Below, one piece after another: positions 23,144 to 37,875 of a stretch of 64,000 bases of DNA (within the stretch, counting starts at the first letter, position 1; the number at the start of each line of letters is the position of its first letter). Where the stretch lies: positions 62,001 to 126,000 of the forward strand of contig NZ_VLLR01000001.1 of NCBI RefSeq assembly GCF_007570935.1, written 5' to 3'. The notes under the pieces were generated by a model. The model worked only from the letters and a program-made list of their open reading frames with translations. It was not told the origin of the DNA and ran no database searches. Both the position numbers and the translations under genes were made by a program. Source of the stretch: Lactobacillus sp. LL6. Lineage in GTDB: Bacteria > Bacillota > Bacilli > Lactobacillales > Lactobacillaceae.

Positions 23144-23460
23144 AAAAAGATTCAAAAAAGGGGTTGTCAAAAAGAAGAAAAGCTGGTAATATATTTAACT
23201 GTCGTCAGGAAAAAGGCAGAAAGCCAAAGAGAGATGACAGCCAAGCTCAAAAATCTTTTAAAAGAAATTGAAAAAAGTTCTTGACAAAAGAAAATGAGCC
23301 TGATATAATATAAAAGCTGACTTCTAAGTCAGAAGGTAGTACATTGAAAACTGAACAAAGTTTCGCAAAGTGTGCGGGTGTAATAACCCAAACAAATGAG
23401 CGAAGTCAATTCGCAAGCAATAAATTTTGAGACAAAGATCTTAAAAAAACGATTATTTAT
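23144..23460 (+). promoter_or_regulatory. Promoter and leader of second rRNA operon
   Basis: Copy of 17038-17355: P1 TTGTCA/TAATAT (23164-23192) and consensus P2 TTGACA/TATAAT (23281-23309). Identity with operon 1 begins abruptly at about 23144. Confidence 0.85.
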
Positions 23461-25032
<1,572 letters not shown>

Positions 25033-25156
25033 AGCTGAATGGTGGAGAGTAGAGATACTAACAGAAGCCAAGAAAGCAAACGGAAGCACACGAGAGAAAC
25101 TTTGTTTAGTTTTGAGGGTAGTACCTCAAAAGAAACTTGAATAACAAGCGTTAGTC

Positions 25157-25231
<75 letters not shown>

Positions 25232-25287
25232 TTGACATAATGAATAAAAAGAGTTAAAGTTATGTCAGCCTAAAATAAAAGAATATT

Positions 25288-25360
25288 GGGGGCTTAGCTC
25301 AGCTGGGAGAGCACCTGCTTTGCACGCAGGAGGTCATCGGTTCGATCCCGTTAGCCTCCA
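25288..25360 (+). tRNA. tRNA-Ala (TGC), in 16S-23S spacer
   Basis: Acceptor GGGGGCT/AGCCTCC with the G3-U70 alanine identity pair, anticodon loop TTTGCAC, discriminator A. Confidence 0.97.
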
Positions 25361-25476
25361 TTGAATCCTAGAGGATTCAGGAGCTAGTACATTGAAAACT
25401 GAATAAGAAACCAAGCAAAAACCGAGACAATCATTGAACAGATTGCGAAGAGCGACCGAGAAGAGAGATCTTGAGT

Positions 25477-28383
<2,907 letters not shown>

Positions 28384-28451
28384 AAGCGATTCGCAACGGT
28401 TTTTGCGGAAAGGTTTCATATTCAGTTTTGAGTGTAAAAGCTCACAAAAGA

Positions 28452-28569
<118 letters not shown>

Positions 28570-28582
28570 TCTTTTTTAATAT

Positions 28583-28655
28583 TCCGGCTTAGCTCAGTTG
28601 GTAGAGCGCTTGACTGTTAATCAAGATGTCGTCAGTTCGAGTCTGACAGCCGGAG
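28583..28655 (+). tRNA. tRNA-Asn (GTT), second copy
   Basis: Identical to 22229-22301, at the end of operon 2. Confidence 0.97.
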
Positions 28656-28675
28656 CTAGCGGAATAGGAATAAAA

Positions 28676-28704
28676 GGCGAGGATAGTTTGTCCTCGTCTT
28701 TTTT
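28676..28704 (+). terminator. rrn operon 2 terminator
   Basis: Same GGCGAGGA/TCCTCGTC hairpin and T run as operon 1. It lies against the end of the convergent LysR gene. Confidence 0.92.
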
Positions 28705-28706
28705 GT

Positions 28707-29651
28707 TTACTTATTTGTAATATTATTAATGTCCGCATTAAAATTTGTATTCTTAAATTCTGTAATTAATTCTTGAAGTGCATTAATTATATGTCGATTC
28801 TTTTTAATAGCGATAAAATAATTTAATTGCATAATTTTCTTATCTATTGGAAAAAGGTTTACTGGCATATTTATAAATTTTTTAATTACATTTCCTGGTG
28901 AAATAGTAATTCCCATACCATGTAAAGCTAGATTGGTTGCAGTAAGAATACTGTCTGTTTGCATTAGGATTTTTGGTTTTATATGACTTTTTTGTAGAAT
29001 ACCATTTATTTGATGACGTATTGGAAATTCTGGTGATATCAAAATTAGCGGTTGCGACAATAATTGCTTAACGTTACAATCTGAATAACTCAAAATAAAT
29101 TTATCTTTTTTATAAAATGATGATTGAGATGGAACAACTATATAATATTGTTCACTACCATTAACGATGCATTTTGCACCTAGAGTTAATGTTTCGGGAT
29201 TTTGCCCTATATAACAATCAATTTCTTCATCTAATAAATTTTCTTCACTTTTTTGAGGAGAGGATTCAAATAATTGAATTTTAATTTCAGGATGATGGAA
29301 TAAAAACTGAGGCAAAAGTTGTGGTAATAAAAGTGTTCCTAAACTTTCTAATATTCCAATGCGAATTAATTCTTGATTTGGGTGAGTATAAGGAATTAAT
29401 TCTTTATCGAGTTTTTGAGTATCATAGGATATTTCCTCTAAATAATTACAGTAGATTCGACCAGCATTGGTTAGAGAATAAGGACGCTGTGAACGATTAA
29501 TTATAGTTGCTCCTACATCTTTTCTTTCAATTCCTTGAATAATTTGAGTTAAAGAAGGCTGAGAAATATATAATTCATGGGCTGCTTTACTGAAACTGCT
29601 ATATTTTAAAATAGTGTTGATGTAGTGTAAACGTCTTACCGATTCTAGCAT
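28707..29651 (-). CDS. LysR-family regulator (type A), paired with reductase 1
   Basis: 314 residues: N-terminal winged helix-turn-helix (about 1-62, SFSKAAHELYISQPSLTQIIQGIE) and a periplasmic-binding-like effector domain (about 90-300). Divergent from the flavoprotein gene at 29764 with 112 bases between, the normal layout for a LysR protein and its target. It is a paralogue of the regulator at 32692: both share ESLGT(L/F)LLP, DCY(I/M)GQ(N/T)PETL and YYIV(V/I)PS. GGGAGGGG lies before the start. Effector unknown; likely the reductase substrate. Confidence 0.9.
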   Translation of the reverse strand: MLESVRRLHYINTILKYSSFSKAAHELYISQPSLTQIIQGIERKDVGATIINRSQRPYSLTNAGRIYCNYLEEISYDTQKLDKELIPYTHPNQELIRIGILESLGTLLLPQLLPQFLFHHPEIKIQLFESSPQKSEENLLDEEIDCYIGQNPETLTLGAKCIVNGSEQYYIVVPSQSSFYKKDKFILSYSDCNVKQLLSQPLILISPEFPIRHQINGILQKSHIKPKILMQTDSILTATNLALHGMGITISPGNVIKKFINMPVNLFPIDKKIMQLNYFIAIKKNRHIINALQELITEFKNTNFNADINNITNK

Positions 29652-29763
29652 AAGAATCCCCTCCCATCATGTTATTTTTATTCTCAGCTTCATTATAAAA
29701 CAAAATATATTGCATAGATGTTTTAAAGACTTGTAAAATAGTTGTAGAAAGTGAGGAAATATT

Positions 29764-31644
29764 ATGAAATCAGGAATATATAACGTAAAAGCTAAGGGGC
29801 ATGGAACAAGTTTTATGCCAATGAAAGTTACTCTTTCGGAAGATAAAATTGAAAAGATTACTATTGATTCGAGTGGAGAAACAAAAGGAGTAGCTGATGA
29901 AGTATTCAAACGTTTACCACAACAAATTATAAATGGTCAAACATTAAATGTAGACACTGTGAGTGGAGCAACTATTTCAAGTCATGGCGTAATTGATGGT
30001 GTAGCTGAGGCAATTGATACTGCTGGCGGTAAAAGTGCAGAATGGAAACAACGTCCTAAGCCAGTTGATCAAAGTATAAAAGATGAAGAGTATACTACAG
30101 ATGTTGTAGTGATTGGCGCAGGGGGAGCTGGTTTAGCAGCGAGTGCGAGAAGTATTGAGAATGGAAAAAAGATAATTTTACTTGAAAAGTATCCTCAAAT
30201 CGGAGGAAATACAACTCGCGCTGGTGGTCCAATGAATGCGGCTGAACCAGCATGGCAAAAACATTTTAAAGCTTTGAATGGTGAAAAAGATGATTTAAAA
30301 AAGTTGGCTTCTATTCCACTTACAGATATAGATGAGGAGTATCAAGCTGATTTTAAGAAATTGCAAGAACAAATTAAAAACTATCTTGATTCAGACGATG
30401 ATTATCTCTTCGATTCACAATTATTGCATGAAATTCAAACTTATTTAGGTGGAAAACGTACAGATTTAAATGGTAATGAGATTTATGGTGATTATGCATT
30501 AGTAAAAGAATTGGTTGATAATGTATTAGATTCAGTAAAATGGTTAACTAAGTTAGGAGTAGAATTTGACCGTAGTCAAGTTACAATGCCGGTTGGTGCA
30601 CTTTGGCGCAGAGGTCATAAACCAGTAGAACCAATGGGTTATGCGTTTATTCATGTTTTAGGTGATTGGGTTAAAAATCATGGTGGAACTATTTTAACTG
30701 AAACTCGTGCGCAACATTTAATTATTGAAAATGGTGCTATTAAAGGTGTAATAGCTGAAAAAAGTAATGGATCTAAAATTACAATTCATGCAAAAAGTGT
30801 AATTTTGACATCTGGTGGCTTCGGTGCGAATACTCCAATGGTTCAAAAATATAACACATATTGGAAGCATATAGATGATGATATTGCGACAACCAATTCT
30901 CCAGCAATTACAGGTGATGGAATTGCTCTAGGAAAAGAAGCTAATGCAGAATTAGTAGGAATGGGATTTATTCAATTAATGCCAGTATCTGATCCTAAAA
31001 CTGGAGAATTATTTACAGGTTTACAAACTCCACCTGAAAACTTTATTATGATTAATCAAAAGGGAAAGAGATTCGTTAACGAATTTGCGGAGCGTGATAC
31101 TTTAGCTAAAGCAGCTATTGAAAATGGAGGATTATTCTATTTAATTGCGGATGATAAAATAAAAGAAACAGCCTATAATACAACTCAAGAATCTATTGAT
31201 AGTCAAGTAGAAGCTGGAACTTTATTTAGAGCAGATACTTTAGAAGAATTAGCAAAAAAGATTGGCATTGATCCTAAAGTATTAGTTGATACTATTAAAA
31301 AATATAATTCCTATGTAGAAAAAGGTAAAGATCCAGAGTTTGGTAAAAGTGCATTTAACTTAAAATGTGAAGTTGCACCATTTTATGCTACTCCTAGAAA
31401 ACCAGCTATCCATCATACAATGGGTGGATTAAAAATAGATACTGATGCTCATGTTATCAATACTCAAGATCAAATAATTAAAGGATTATATGCAGCTGGA
31501 GAAGTTGCTGGTGGTTTGCATGCGGGAAATCGTTTAGGCGGCAATTCACTAGCAGATATTTTTACTTTTGGAAGAATTGCAGCTGATAGCGCAGCCAAGG
31601 AAATGAATGAAATTGATGCTGTTTCTGGTGCATCAGAACATTAA
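29764..31644 (+). CDS. FMN/FAD fumarate-reductase-like ene-reductase 1
   Basis: 626 residues. An N-terminal FMN_bind domain (about 1-85) with the flavinylation motif DTVSGAT (Thr70 the probable FMN acceptor, attached by ApbE) precedes an FAD_binding_2 flavocytochrome c-type domain (about 115-610) with [23 protein letters not shown], the ERDTLAKA Arg region, IHHTMGGL and [12 protein letters not shown]. No haem motifs and no signal peptide are seen, so it is a soluble cytoplasmic enzyme reducing an activated C=C bond (fumarate, urocanate, acrylate or cinnamate type). It ends DAVSGASEH, a second flavinylation-like motif. Next to an esterase/shikimate cluster, a hydroxycinnamate or dehydroshikimate substrate is plausible. 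Paralogue at 33755. Confidence 0.88.
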   Translation: MKSGIYNVKAKGHGTSFMPMKVTLSEDKIEKITIDSSGETKGVADEVFKRLPQQIINGQTLNVDTVSGATISSHGVIDGVAEAIDTAGGKSAEWKQRPKPVDQSIKDEEYTTDVVVIGAGGAGLAASARSIENGKKIILLEKYPQIGGNTTRAGGPMNAAEPAWQKHFKALNGEKDDLKKLASIPLTDIDEEYQADFKKLQEQIKNYLDSDDDYLFDSQLLHEIQTYLGGKRTDLNGNEIYGDYALVKELVDNVLDSVKWLTKLGVEFDRSQVTMPVGALWRRGHKPVEPMGYAFIHVLGDWVKNHGGTILTETRAQHLIIENGAIKGVIAEKSNGSKITIHAKSVILTSGGFGANTPMVQKYNTYWKHIDDDIATTNSPAITGDGIALGKEANAELVGMGFIQLMPVSDPKTGELFTGLQTPPENFIMINQKGKRFVNEFAERDTLAKAAIENGGLFYLIADDKIKETAYNTTQESIDSQVEAGTLFRADTLEELAKKIGIDPKVLVDTIKKYNSYVEKGKDPEFGKSAFNLKCEVAPFYATPRKPAIHHTMGGLKIDTDAHVINTQDQIIKGLYAAGEVAGGLHAGNRLGGNSLADIFTFGRIAADSAAKEMNEIDAVSGASEH

Positions 31645-31646
31645 AT

Positions 31647-31685
31647 AAAAAATGGTTAATCCGATTTAGGATTGACCATTTTTTT
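31647..31685. terminator. Bidirectional terminator between reductase 1 and LysR B
   Basis: AAAAAATGGTTAATCC and GGATTGACCATTTTTTT form a long stem with one G-U pair and a six-base loop. It includes the last codons of the convergent LysR gene. Confidence 0.88.
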
Positions 31686-32549
31686 GCTCATTAAATTAAT
31701 TAATTGTTTTAAATCAGGGGAAAGCTCTAAGTTAGGATTATAGGCTAAATAAGTCATCCCAGTGCTTTTTGGAACTTTTACTTTTATTTTAGTTAAATTG
31801 AAATCATTTAAAAAAATACTATCAACACCGACACCAACGGTATTATTAGTAAGTACATGGGCTGCAATACTTAAATTATTATCAAGGGTTGCACAAATAT
31901 TATTGGGATTAGATTCGTGAGAAAGAGCTTGGCTTATTTTTTGTCCTAAGATAGTATTTTGAGAATAAGTAATAATATTATAATTCTTCAAATCAGCTGG
32001 TGTAACTATAGATAGTTTGGCAAGAGGGTGATCTGGTTTAACTAGAGCGATAATTTCTTCGCTATATAAGGGAATAAATTCAAGTTGATAATTGGTATTA
32101 ATTCCAGAACAAATCCCAATATCAAAATTTCCCAGTTCAAGTTCACGATAAATGTTATTTGACAAACTATTTTGGTAAATAAATGTAGTATTTGATGAGA
32201 TTTCGCTTTTAAATTTTTGAATAGTTTGAGGAAGATAATTGCTAAAAGCGGAAGGAATACTAATAATTTTGATAATATTATCTTTTTGACGCTTGTATCG
32301 GTTTATTTTTCGCTTTGCATCTTCTAGGATATCAACTGATGAAGAAGCAGCTTTGAAAAATATTTTGCCATACTTAGTTAATGTGATTTGACCACCAGAT
32401 CGGTTTATAAGTTTGCAGCCCAAGTCTTTTTCTAAGGACTTAATTGAGTTTGACAGACTTGGTTGCGAAATACATAAGTTCTTAGCTGCTTTAGAAAATT
32501 GGCGCTCCTTTGCTAATTCATTAAAGTAGTATAATTGATTCAGGTTCAC
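31656..32549 (-). CDS. LysR-family regulator (type B)
   Basis: 297 residues from GTG 32549 (GAGGCG upstream). Helix-turn-helix RQFSKAAKNLCISQPSLSNSIKSLEKDLG (residues about 15-43, landmarks CISQPSLSNS) and a LysR effector domain. Differs clearly from the A-type regulators on either side; closer in plan to CysL/CynR-type proteins. Convergent with reductase 1. Its upstream region has a cre-like site on its own strand. Target genes unknown; the upstream neighbour is another regulator, so it may act at a distance within the cluster. Confidence 0.88.
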   Translation of the reverse strand: MNLNQLYYFNELAKERQFSKAAKNLCISQPSLSNSIKSLEKDLGCKLINRSGGQITLTKYGKIFFKAASSSVDILEDAKRKINRYKRQKDNIIKIISIPSAFSNYLPQTIQKFKSEISSNTTFIYQNSLSNNIYRELELGNFDIGICSGINTNYQLEFIPLYSEEIIALVKPDHPLAKLSIVTPADLKNYNIITYSQNTILGQKISQALSHESNPNNICATLDNNLSIAAHVLTNNTVGVGVDSIFLNDFNLTKIKVKVPKSTGMTYLAYNPNLELSPDLKQLINLMSKKMVNPKSD

Positions 32550-32601
32550 AAATATCGCCTCACTTTATATTATATGAATATTATAAAATCTTTGTTTACT
32601 A

Positions 32602-32617
32602 TAAGCAATCGCTTACA
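32602..32617 (-). promoter_or_regulatory. cre-like box upstream of LysR B
   Basis: On the minus strand TTGTAAGCGATTGCTT fits the CcpA consensus at about 14 of 16 positions. Confidence 0.4.
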
Positions 32618-32691
32618 ACTGATAAATTTGTATTTTTTAAATTACTATTTATTTATTTTTGTATATAAAAGTGAATAGACGATATTAATTA

Positions 32692-33615
32692 TTATTGAAT
32701 ATTTTCTTGTAATGAAGTTTCTTTAAAAACTTTAATTAGATCCTGAATAGCAGGGGTTAGTTGTCGACCTTTTTTTGTTCCAATAAAATATCTGATTTGT
32801 ATTAAATTAGGATCTAAAGGATAAAGATTTATTGGTTTTTGTTGGATTCTTTTTAGAATACTTGCACAAGAAATTGTAAGCCCCAGTCCATTTATAGATA
32901 AGTTAGCAGCTGTAATCACACTGTTAGTTACCATATTAATTTGTGGAACTATTTTGTAAGTTTGAAATAATCCATTTACTTGATGTCTGATTGCTGAATC
33001 GGGAGAACTTAAAATAAATGGTTCTTGTAAAAGTTCATCTAACTTATATGTATTTGGAGATAAGATAAATTGATTTTTGATAAAAAACTTTGAGTTACTA
33101 GGAATTACTATATAGTAAACTTCACCTCCATTAATGTGAGCTTGAATACCTTGAGAAAGAGTTTCGGGTGTTTGTCCCATATAGCAATCTACATGGTTGG
33201 TTAATAATTTATCTTCACTTTCAGATGGAAAGCCTTCATTAATTTGAATTTTTACATGGGGATGAGATTTTAGATAACCCGGTAATATCTTAGGCAATAA
33301 AAAAGTACCTAGACTTTCTAAAATCGCAATACTAATAATTTCTTTATTATCAGTAAATTTTTGAAGTTCTTGAATTAAAGTATGTTTTTGAGCAGAAGTA
33401 TTTTCTAAATATCGGTAATATAATAATCCTGCATCCGTTAATGAAAATGGTATTGTGTTGTGATTTAAAATTTTAGTTCCTAATTTTTCTTCAATTTGTT
33501 TAATAACTTTACTTAAATAAGGTTGAGATACATAAAGTTTTTCAGCGGCTTTATGAAAGTTACTTTCTTTAAGTAACATGTCAAGGTAAGTTAACATTGT
33601 ATCTGAATTATTCAT
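32692..33615 (-). CDS. LysR-family regulator (type A'), paired with reductase 2
   Basis: 307 residues: helix-turn-helix near the N-terminus (NFHKAAEKLYVSQPYLSKVIKQIEEKLG region) and an effector domain. Paralogue of the regulator at 28707 with the same block order (ESLGTFLLPKILPGYL, DCYMGQTPETL, YYIVIPSNSKF). Divergent from reductase 2 at 33755 with 139 bases between, so the regulator-reductase pair is duplicated as a unit. It probably activates the reductase 2-MFS-esterase operon. Confidence 0.9.
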   Translation of the reverse strand: MNNSDTMLTYLDMLLKESNFHKAAEKLYVSQPYLSKVIKQIEEKLGTKILNHNTIPFSLTDAGLLYYRYLENTSAQKHTLIQELQKFTDNKEIISIAILESLGTFLLPKILPGYLKSHPHVKIQINEGFPSESEDKLLTNHVDCYMGQTPETLSQGIQAHINGGEVYYIVIPSNSKFFIKNQFILSPNTYKLDELLQEPFILSSPDSAIRHQVNGLFQTYKIVPQINMVTNSVITAANLSINGLGLTISCASILKRIQQKPINLYPLDPNLIQIRYFIGTKKGRQLTPAIQDLIKVFKETSLQENIQ

Positions 33616-33681
33616 AATAAACTTTCTTAATTACTATTTAGTTATCAGTTTAATAACTATTATAGTCTTTTACACATATCT

Positions 33682-33697
33682 GTGTAAACGTTATCAT
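33682..33697 (+). promoter_or_regulatory. cre (CcpA) box, LysR A'/reductase 2 intergenic region
   Basis: GTGTAAACGTTATCAT fits WTGNNARCGNWWWCAW at 15 of 16 positions, in the shared divergent promoter region. Confidence 0.7.
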
Positions 33698-33754
33698 AAA
33701 ATTGAAATACAAATAAGGATAATTAAAAATTTTAGTATTAATTAAGAGGTTATT

Positions 33755-35641
33755 ATGAAATCAGGTAAGTATAATGTAAAAGCAAAAGGACATGGTTCAT
33801 CATTCATGCCAATGGAAGTAACTATCAAAGATAATAAAATTTCTAATATTAAAGTTGATGCAACTGGAGAAACCAATGGGATTGCTGATGAAGTTTTTAA
33901 ACGATTGCCTAAACAAATAATTGATAATCAAACTTTAAATATTGATGTAGTTTCTGGAGCTTCCATTTCCTCACAAGGTGTAATTAATGGAGTTGCTGAA
34001 GCAATTAATATAGCTGGTGGAGATAGTAATGAATGGAAAAAACGTAATAAACCACTCACTAAATCAACACAAGATCAAGAATTGACTACTGATGTGGTGG
34101 TAATTGGTGCTGGAGGTGCGGGTCTTGCAGCAGCTGTTAGAACTATAGAGCATGGTAGTAATGTAATTATTTTAGAAAAATATCCTCAAATTGGTGGAAA
34201 TACTAGCCGTGCAGGTGGCCCCATGAATGCTGCAGAACCAAAGTGGCAAAAAAATTTTAAGGCACTTTCTGGTGAAAAAGAGACTCTTAAAAAATTATCT
34301 GCTATACCAATTAATCAGATTGATTTAGAGTATAGGGATGATTTTAAAAAATTACAAAAGCAAATTAAAGAATATATTGATTCAGATGTTGATTATGAAT
34401 TTGATTCCACACTTTTACATGAAATTCAAACTTATTTAGGTGGAAAAAGAACTGATCTTGATGGAAATGAAATTCATGGTAAATATGAATTAGTTTCAAC
34501 TTTAGTTAATAATGTGCTTGATTCAATTAATTGGTTGACTAAGCTTGGTGTAGAGTTTGATCGAAAAGAAGTAACTATGCCAGTTGGTGCTCTTTGGAGA
34601 AGAGGTCATAAACCAGTAGAGCCTATGGGATATGCCTATATTCATGTGTTAGGAGACTGGGTTAAGAATCATGGAGGTAAAATTTTTACTGAAACATGTG
34701 CAAATCATTTAATAATTAAAAATGGAAAAGTTGTTGGTGTTAAAGCTAATAAAAATGATGGTTCAAAAATTACTATTTATGCAAAAGCTATAATTCTCAC
34801 TGCAGGTGGTTTTGGTGCAAATATGAAAATGGTTCAAAAGTATAACAATTACTGGGAACGAATTACTGATGATATGCCAACAACTAATTCTCCAGCAATT
34901 ACTGGGGATGGTATTAAACTTGGACTTGAAGCAGGAGCAGATCTTACTGGAATGGGATTTATACAAATGATGCCAGTATCTGATCCAGTTACTGGTGAAA
35001 TTTTTACTGGATTACAAACTCCACCAGAAAACTTTATTATGGTTAACCAAAAGGGCGAAAGATTTGTTAACGAATTCGCAGAAAGAGATACTTTAGCAAA
35101 AGCAGCAATTGAAAATGGTGGACTATTCTATTTAATTGCAGATGACAAGATTAAAGAAACAGCTTATAACACTACTCCGGAGTCAATTGATGCTCAAGTT
35201 AAAGCTGGAACATTATTTAAAGCAGATACATTAGAAGAATTAGCACAAAAGTTAGGTATGAATCCTGAAACTTTAGTTAATACGATTAAAAAATATAATT
35301 CCTACGTTGAAAACAAGGATGACCCCGAGTTTCATAAAAGTGCGTTTAACTTAAAATGTGAAGTGGCTCCATTTTATGCCACTCCACGTAAGCCTGCGAT
35401 TCATCATACAATGGGTGGATTAACTATTGATAAATATGCACATGTATTAAATAAGAACGGTAAAGTTATAGATGGTTTATATAGTGCCGGCGAAAATGCT
35501 GGTGGTCTTCATGCTGGTAATCGATTGGGTGGCAATTCTTTAGCAGATATATTTACATTTGGAAGGATTGCTGCAGACACAGTATTTAAAGAAACAGATA
35601 ATTCAGTAGATGTGTTAACTAGTGCATCAATTCATAATTAA
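33755..35641 (+). CDS. FMN/FAD fumarate-reductase-like ene-reductase 2
   Basis: 628 residues, same architecture as reductase 1 and alike over most of its length: FMN_bind with DVVSGAS near residue 70, [46 protein letters not shown] and [12 protein letters not shown]. In the N-terminal flavinylation motif the acceptor Thr of reductase 1 is Ser (SGAS). The C-terminal DAVSGASE motif of its paralogue has decayed to DVLTSAS. Soluble, cytoplasmic. First gene of a likely operon with an MFS transporter (37 bases on) and the cinnamoyl esterase. Substrate inferred from this context: a hydroxycinnamate or shikimate-type enoate. Upstream cre box suggests glucose repression. Confidence 0.88.
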   Translation: MKSGKYNVKAKGHGSSFMPMEVTIKDNKISNIKVDATGETNGIADEVFKRLPKQIIDNQTLNIDVVSGASISSQGVINGVAEAINIAGGDSNEWKKRNKPLTKSTQDQELTTDVVVIGAGGAGLAAAVRTIEHGSNVIILEKYPQIGGNTSRAGGPMNAAEPKWQKNFKALSGEKETLKKLSAIPINQIDLEYRDDFKKLQKQIKEYIDSDVDYEFDSTLLHEIQTYLGGKRTDLDGNEIHGKYELVSTLVNNVLDSINWLTKLGVEFDRKEVTMPVGALWRRGHKPVEPMGYAYIHVLGDWVKNHGGKIFTETCANHLIIKNGKVVGVKANKNDGSKITIYAKAIILTAGGFGANMKMVQKYNNYWERITDDMPTTNSPAITGDGIKLGLEAGADLTGMGFIQMMPVSDPVTGEIFTGLQTPPENFIMVNQKGERFVNEFAERDTLAKAAIENGGLFYLIADDKIKETAYNTTPESIDAQVKAGTLFKADTLEELAQKLGMNPETLVNTIKKYNSYVENKDDPEFHKSAFNLKCEVAPFYATPRKPAIHHTMGGLTIDKYAHVLNKNGKVIDGLYSAGENAGGLHAGNRLGGNSLADIFTFGRIAADTVFKETDNSVDVLTSASIHN

Positions 35642-35678
35642 AAATTAGATATAATACATTATATTTTGGAGGGTAATT

Positions 35679-36929
35679 ATGTTAGATGTTATTTCAAAAA
35701 AACGTAGTTATAAACGTAGTTATATAAGTACGGCTATAGCTGTATATGTTTCTTTCTTACTTTGTGGGATTGATTTATCAATCACATCACAGTATAAGGC
35801 TCAACTAGCTCAAGCATGGGGGCAGCCAGGTAATATTGCTGTTGTTTTAACTGCTAACTCTTTTGTAGTAATTGGCGGTATTATTGCTAGCTTCTTTACT
35901 GGTATTATTTCCGATCATTTTGGCAGGAAATCATCTGCAATTATTTCATCTGTATTATGGGCTATTTTCGCATTTGGAATGTTAAATGCACCAAATGCTG
36001 GAATTGCTTATGCTGCAGGAGTTGCTGGCGGAATTGCTAATTCGTTTACTAATGCAGCTTGGACACCAGCTATGATGGATGCTTATCCTAAAAAGCGTTC
36101 AATGGTAACCTTACTTACTAAATTTTTTGTAAGTTTAGGACAATTTATTTTACCTTTTATCATTGTAGCTTTGGCTGCTAGTCATGTATCTTTTGCATTT
36201 GCGTTCAACTTTTTAGGACTTTGTTATGTAATAGTAGCAGTTGTAAGTATTTTTCTTCCTTTTCCAGAAGTTGGAGGAAATCAAAAAGAAAGAGCTAACA
36301 TTAAAAAAGGAGAAGCTATTAAAGCAAAAAATACAATTAAAATTACAGGTGAAACTATTGCTTTAGCTTTAATGGGTTTTTCGACTACTGCTGTATTTAT
36401 GATTTGGACTCAAACAAACCAAGAATTAGGAAAGTTATATGGATTGTCTAATCCTGCTTTATTACAATCAGTTTATGCAATTACATCATTAATTTCAGTT
36501 TTGGTAACTACATGGATGGTTAATAAGGGATTAAGAGAATCAACAGTTTTGATTATTTATCCGGCAATTTCAGCTATTGCACTTTTATTAGCTTATTTTA
36601 TTCATAGTGGAATATTATTATATATAGTTTCAGCATTAATAGGATGGTTTGCAGCAGGTGGCTTAATGCAATTAGCTATTTCACTTTTATCTGGATTGTA
36701 TCCATCATATAAGGCAACTGCGACATCAGCTATTGGTCTTGCAAACGGTGTTTCAAATTGGATCGTTATTCAAATTGCTGCTCTAATTACGGCTAATTTT
36801 GGTATAAATGCACCTCGTGATATTCTTTTGTTTAATTTTGTAATATGTCTAATAGGTGTTGGACTTGCAATTATTGTAAGAGTTTATCAAAATAAGCGTG
36901 CAAAAAAGGGTATTACTAATTTAGAGTAA
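35679..36929 (+). CDS. MFS transporter, probable aromatic/cyclic acid permease
   Basis: 416 residues, twelve predicted helices. The loop 2-3 signature is GIISDHFGRKSS, after helix 2, and the cytoplasmic loop between helices 6 and 7 is about 30 residues and basic (NQKERANIKKGEAIKAKN). Major facilitator superfamily. It lies between reductase 2 and the esterase (11 bases before the latter), each with a good GGAGGG/GGGAG ribosome site, so it probably imports the esterase substrate or quinate/shikimate, or exports the reduced product. Family certain, substrate inferred from neighbours. Confidence 0.87.
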   Translation: MLDVISKKRSYKRSYISTAIAVYVSFLLCGIDLSITSQYKAQLAQAWGQPGNIAVVLTANSFVVIGGIIASFFTGIISDHFGRKSSAIISSVLWAIFAFGMLNAPNAGIAYAAGVAGGIANSFTNAAWTPAMMDAYPKKRSMVTLLTKFFVSLGQFILPFIIVALAASHVSFAFAFNFLGLCYVIVAVVSIFLPFPEVGGNQKERANIKKGEAIKAKNTIKITGETIALALMGFSTTAVFMIWTQTNQELGKLYGLSNPALLQSVYAITSLISVLVTTWMVNKGLRESTVLIIYPAISAIALLLAYFIHSGILLYIVSALIGWFAAGGLMQLAISLLSGLYPSYKATATSAIGLANGVSNWIVIQIAALITANFGINAPRDILLFNFVICLIGVGLAIIVRVYQNKRAKKGITNLE

Positions 36930-36940
36930 GGGAGATTTGT

Positions 36941-37693
36941 ATGAGTGAAAAAGATATTACTATTAAACGTGATGGATTAAATTTAGCTGCAAAAGTTTCT
37001 ATTCCAGATACTGATAATTATGATGTTGTAATTTTAGCATATGGTTTTGTTGGTATGATGGATCCGAAAGTTAATGATTTATTGCCTGTAATGGCAAAAA
37101 AATTACAGGATAAAGGTTTAGCTACTGTACGTTTTGATTTTAATGGACATGGAAAAAGTGAAGGACCCTTAGATAATATGTCCATTTATAATGAACTTGA
37201 AGATTATCATGCAGTAATACAATATGTATTTGATAATTTTAATGGAATAAATCATTTATATCTTGTTGGGCATTCACAAGGTGGAGTACTTTCATCAATG
37301 ATGGCAGGATTTTATCCAGATAAAATTGATAAATTGGTAATTATGTCACCAGCAGCAACGTTAGTTGATGATGCTTTAATTGGAACTTGTATGGGGATTG
37401 ATTACGATCCAAATCATATCCCTAAAAAAGTTGATTTTACAGACTTTAAATTAAATGATTGGTATTTTAGAACAGCTAAATTTATTAATAATTATGATGT
37501 TGCAAGTGCATTTCGTGGTCCGGTTTTAGCTCTTCATGGAGAAAATGATCAAGTGGTTAATAATTATGCTTCTCGACATTATCAGGCTATTTTTGATAAT
37601 TGTGAACTGCATATTATTCCAGAAAGTGATCATGGATTACATCAAAACCGTGATGAAGTTTATACTCGTGTTATAAACTTTTTAACTGAATAA
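36941..37693 (+). CDS. Cinnamoyl (feruloyl) esterase, alpha/beta hydrolase
   Basis: 250 residues. Closely resembles the L. johnsonii cinnamoyl esterases (LJ0536 type, 249 residues): RFDFNGHGKSEG, YLVGHSQGG, SPAATL, and the NHIPK/DF-L inserted lid region occur in the same order. Catalytic triad Ser112 (GHSQGG), Asp203 (GENDQVV) and His231 (SDHGLH). These enzymes hydrolyse caffeoyl, feruloyl and coumaroyl esters, including chlorogenic acid, giving a hydroxycinnamic acid plus quinate. No signal peptide, so the ester must enter the cell. Last gene of the reductase 2-MFS operon; a weak terminator follows. Confidence 0.88.
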   Translation: MSEKDITIKRDGLNLAAKVSIPDTDNYDVVILAYGFVGMMDPKVNDLLPVMAKKLQDKGLATVRFDFNGHGKSEGPLDNMSIYNELEDYHAVIQYVFDNFNGINHLYLVGHSQGGVLSSMMAGFYPDKIDKLVIMSPAATLVDDALIGTCMGIDYDPNHIPKKVDFTDFKLNDWYFRTAKFINNYDVASAFRGPVLALHGENDQVVNNYASRHYQAIFDNCELHIIPESDHGLHQNRDEVYTRVINFLTE

Positions 37694-37695
37694 AT

Positions 37696-37727
37696 AATAA
37701 AGCATCTCTGAATAGGAATGTTTTATT
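37696..37727 (+). terminator. Probable terminator after the esterase gene
   Basis: AATAAAGCAT and ATGTTTTATT form a 10-bp stem with one G-U pair. There is only a weak T tract. Confidence 0.55.
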
Positions 37728-37837
37728 AAAAAATTCAATATTGAAAAATAAATTTATTATAAGCAAAGCTCTTAATTGTTAGATTATTTCTATTAAAACT
37801 AAGAACTTTGTTTATTTTTATAAATAATTATCTCATA

Positions 37838-37857
37838 TATAATGAAAGCGATTTAAA
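37838..37857 (+). promoter_or_regulatory. Promoter -10 with downstream cre box, reductase 3
   Basis: TATAAT (37838-37843) is followed directly by ATGAAAGCGATTTAAA (37842-37857), 15 of 16 matches to the CcpA consensus. The site covers the transcription start, as expected for CcpA repression. Confidence 0.7.
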
Positions 37858-37875
37858 TAATAGAAAGGTAAAATT

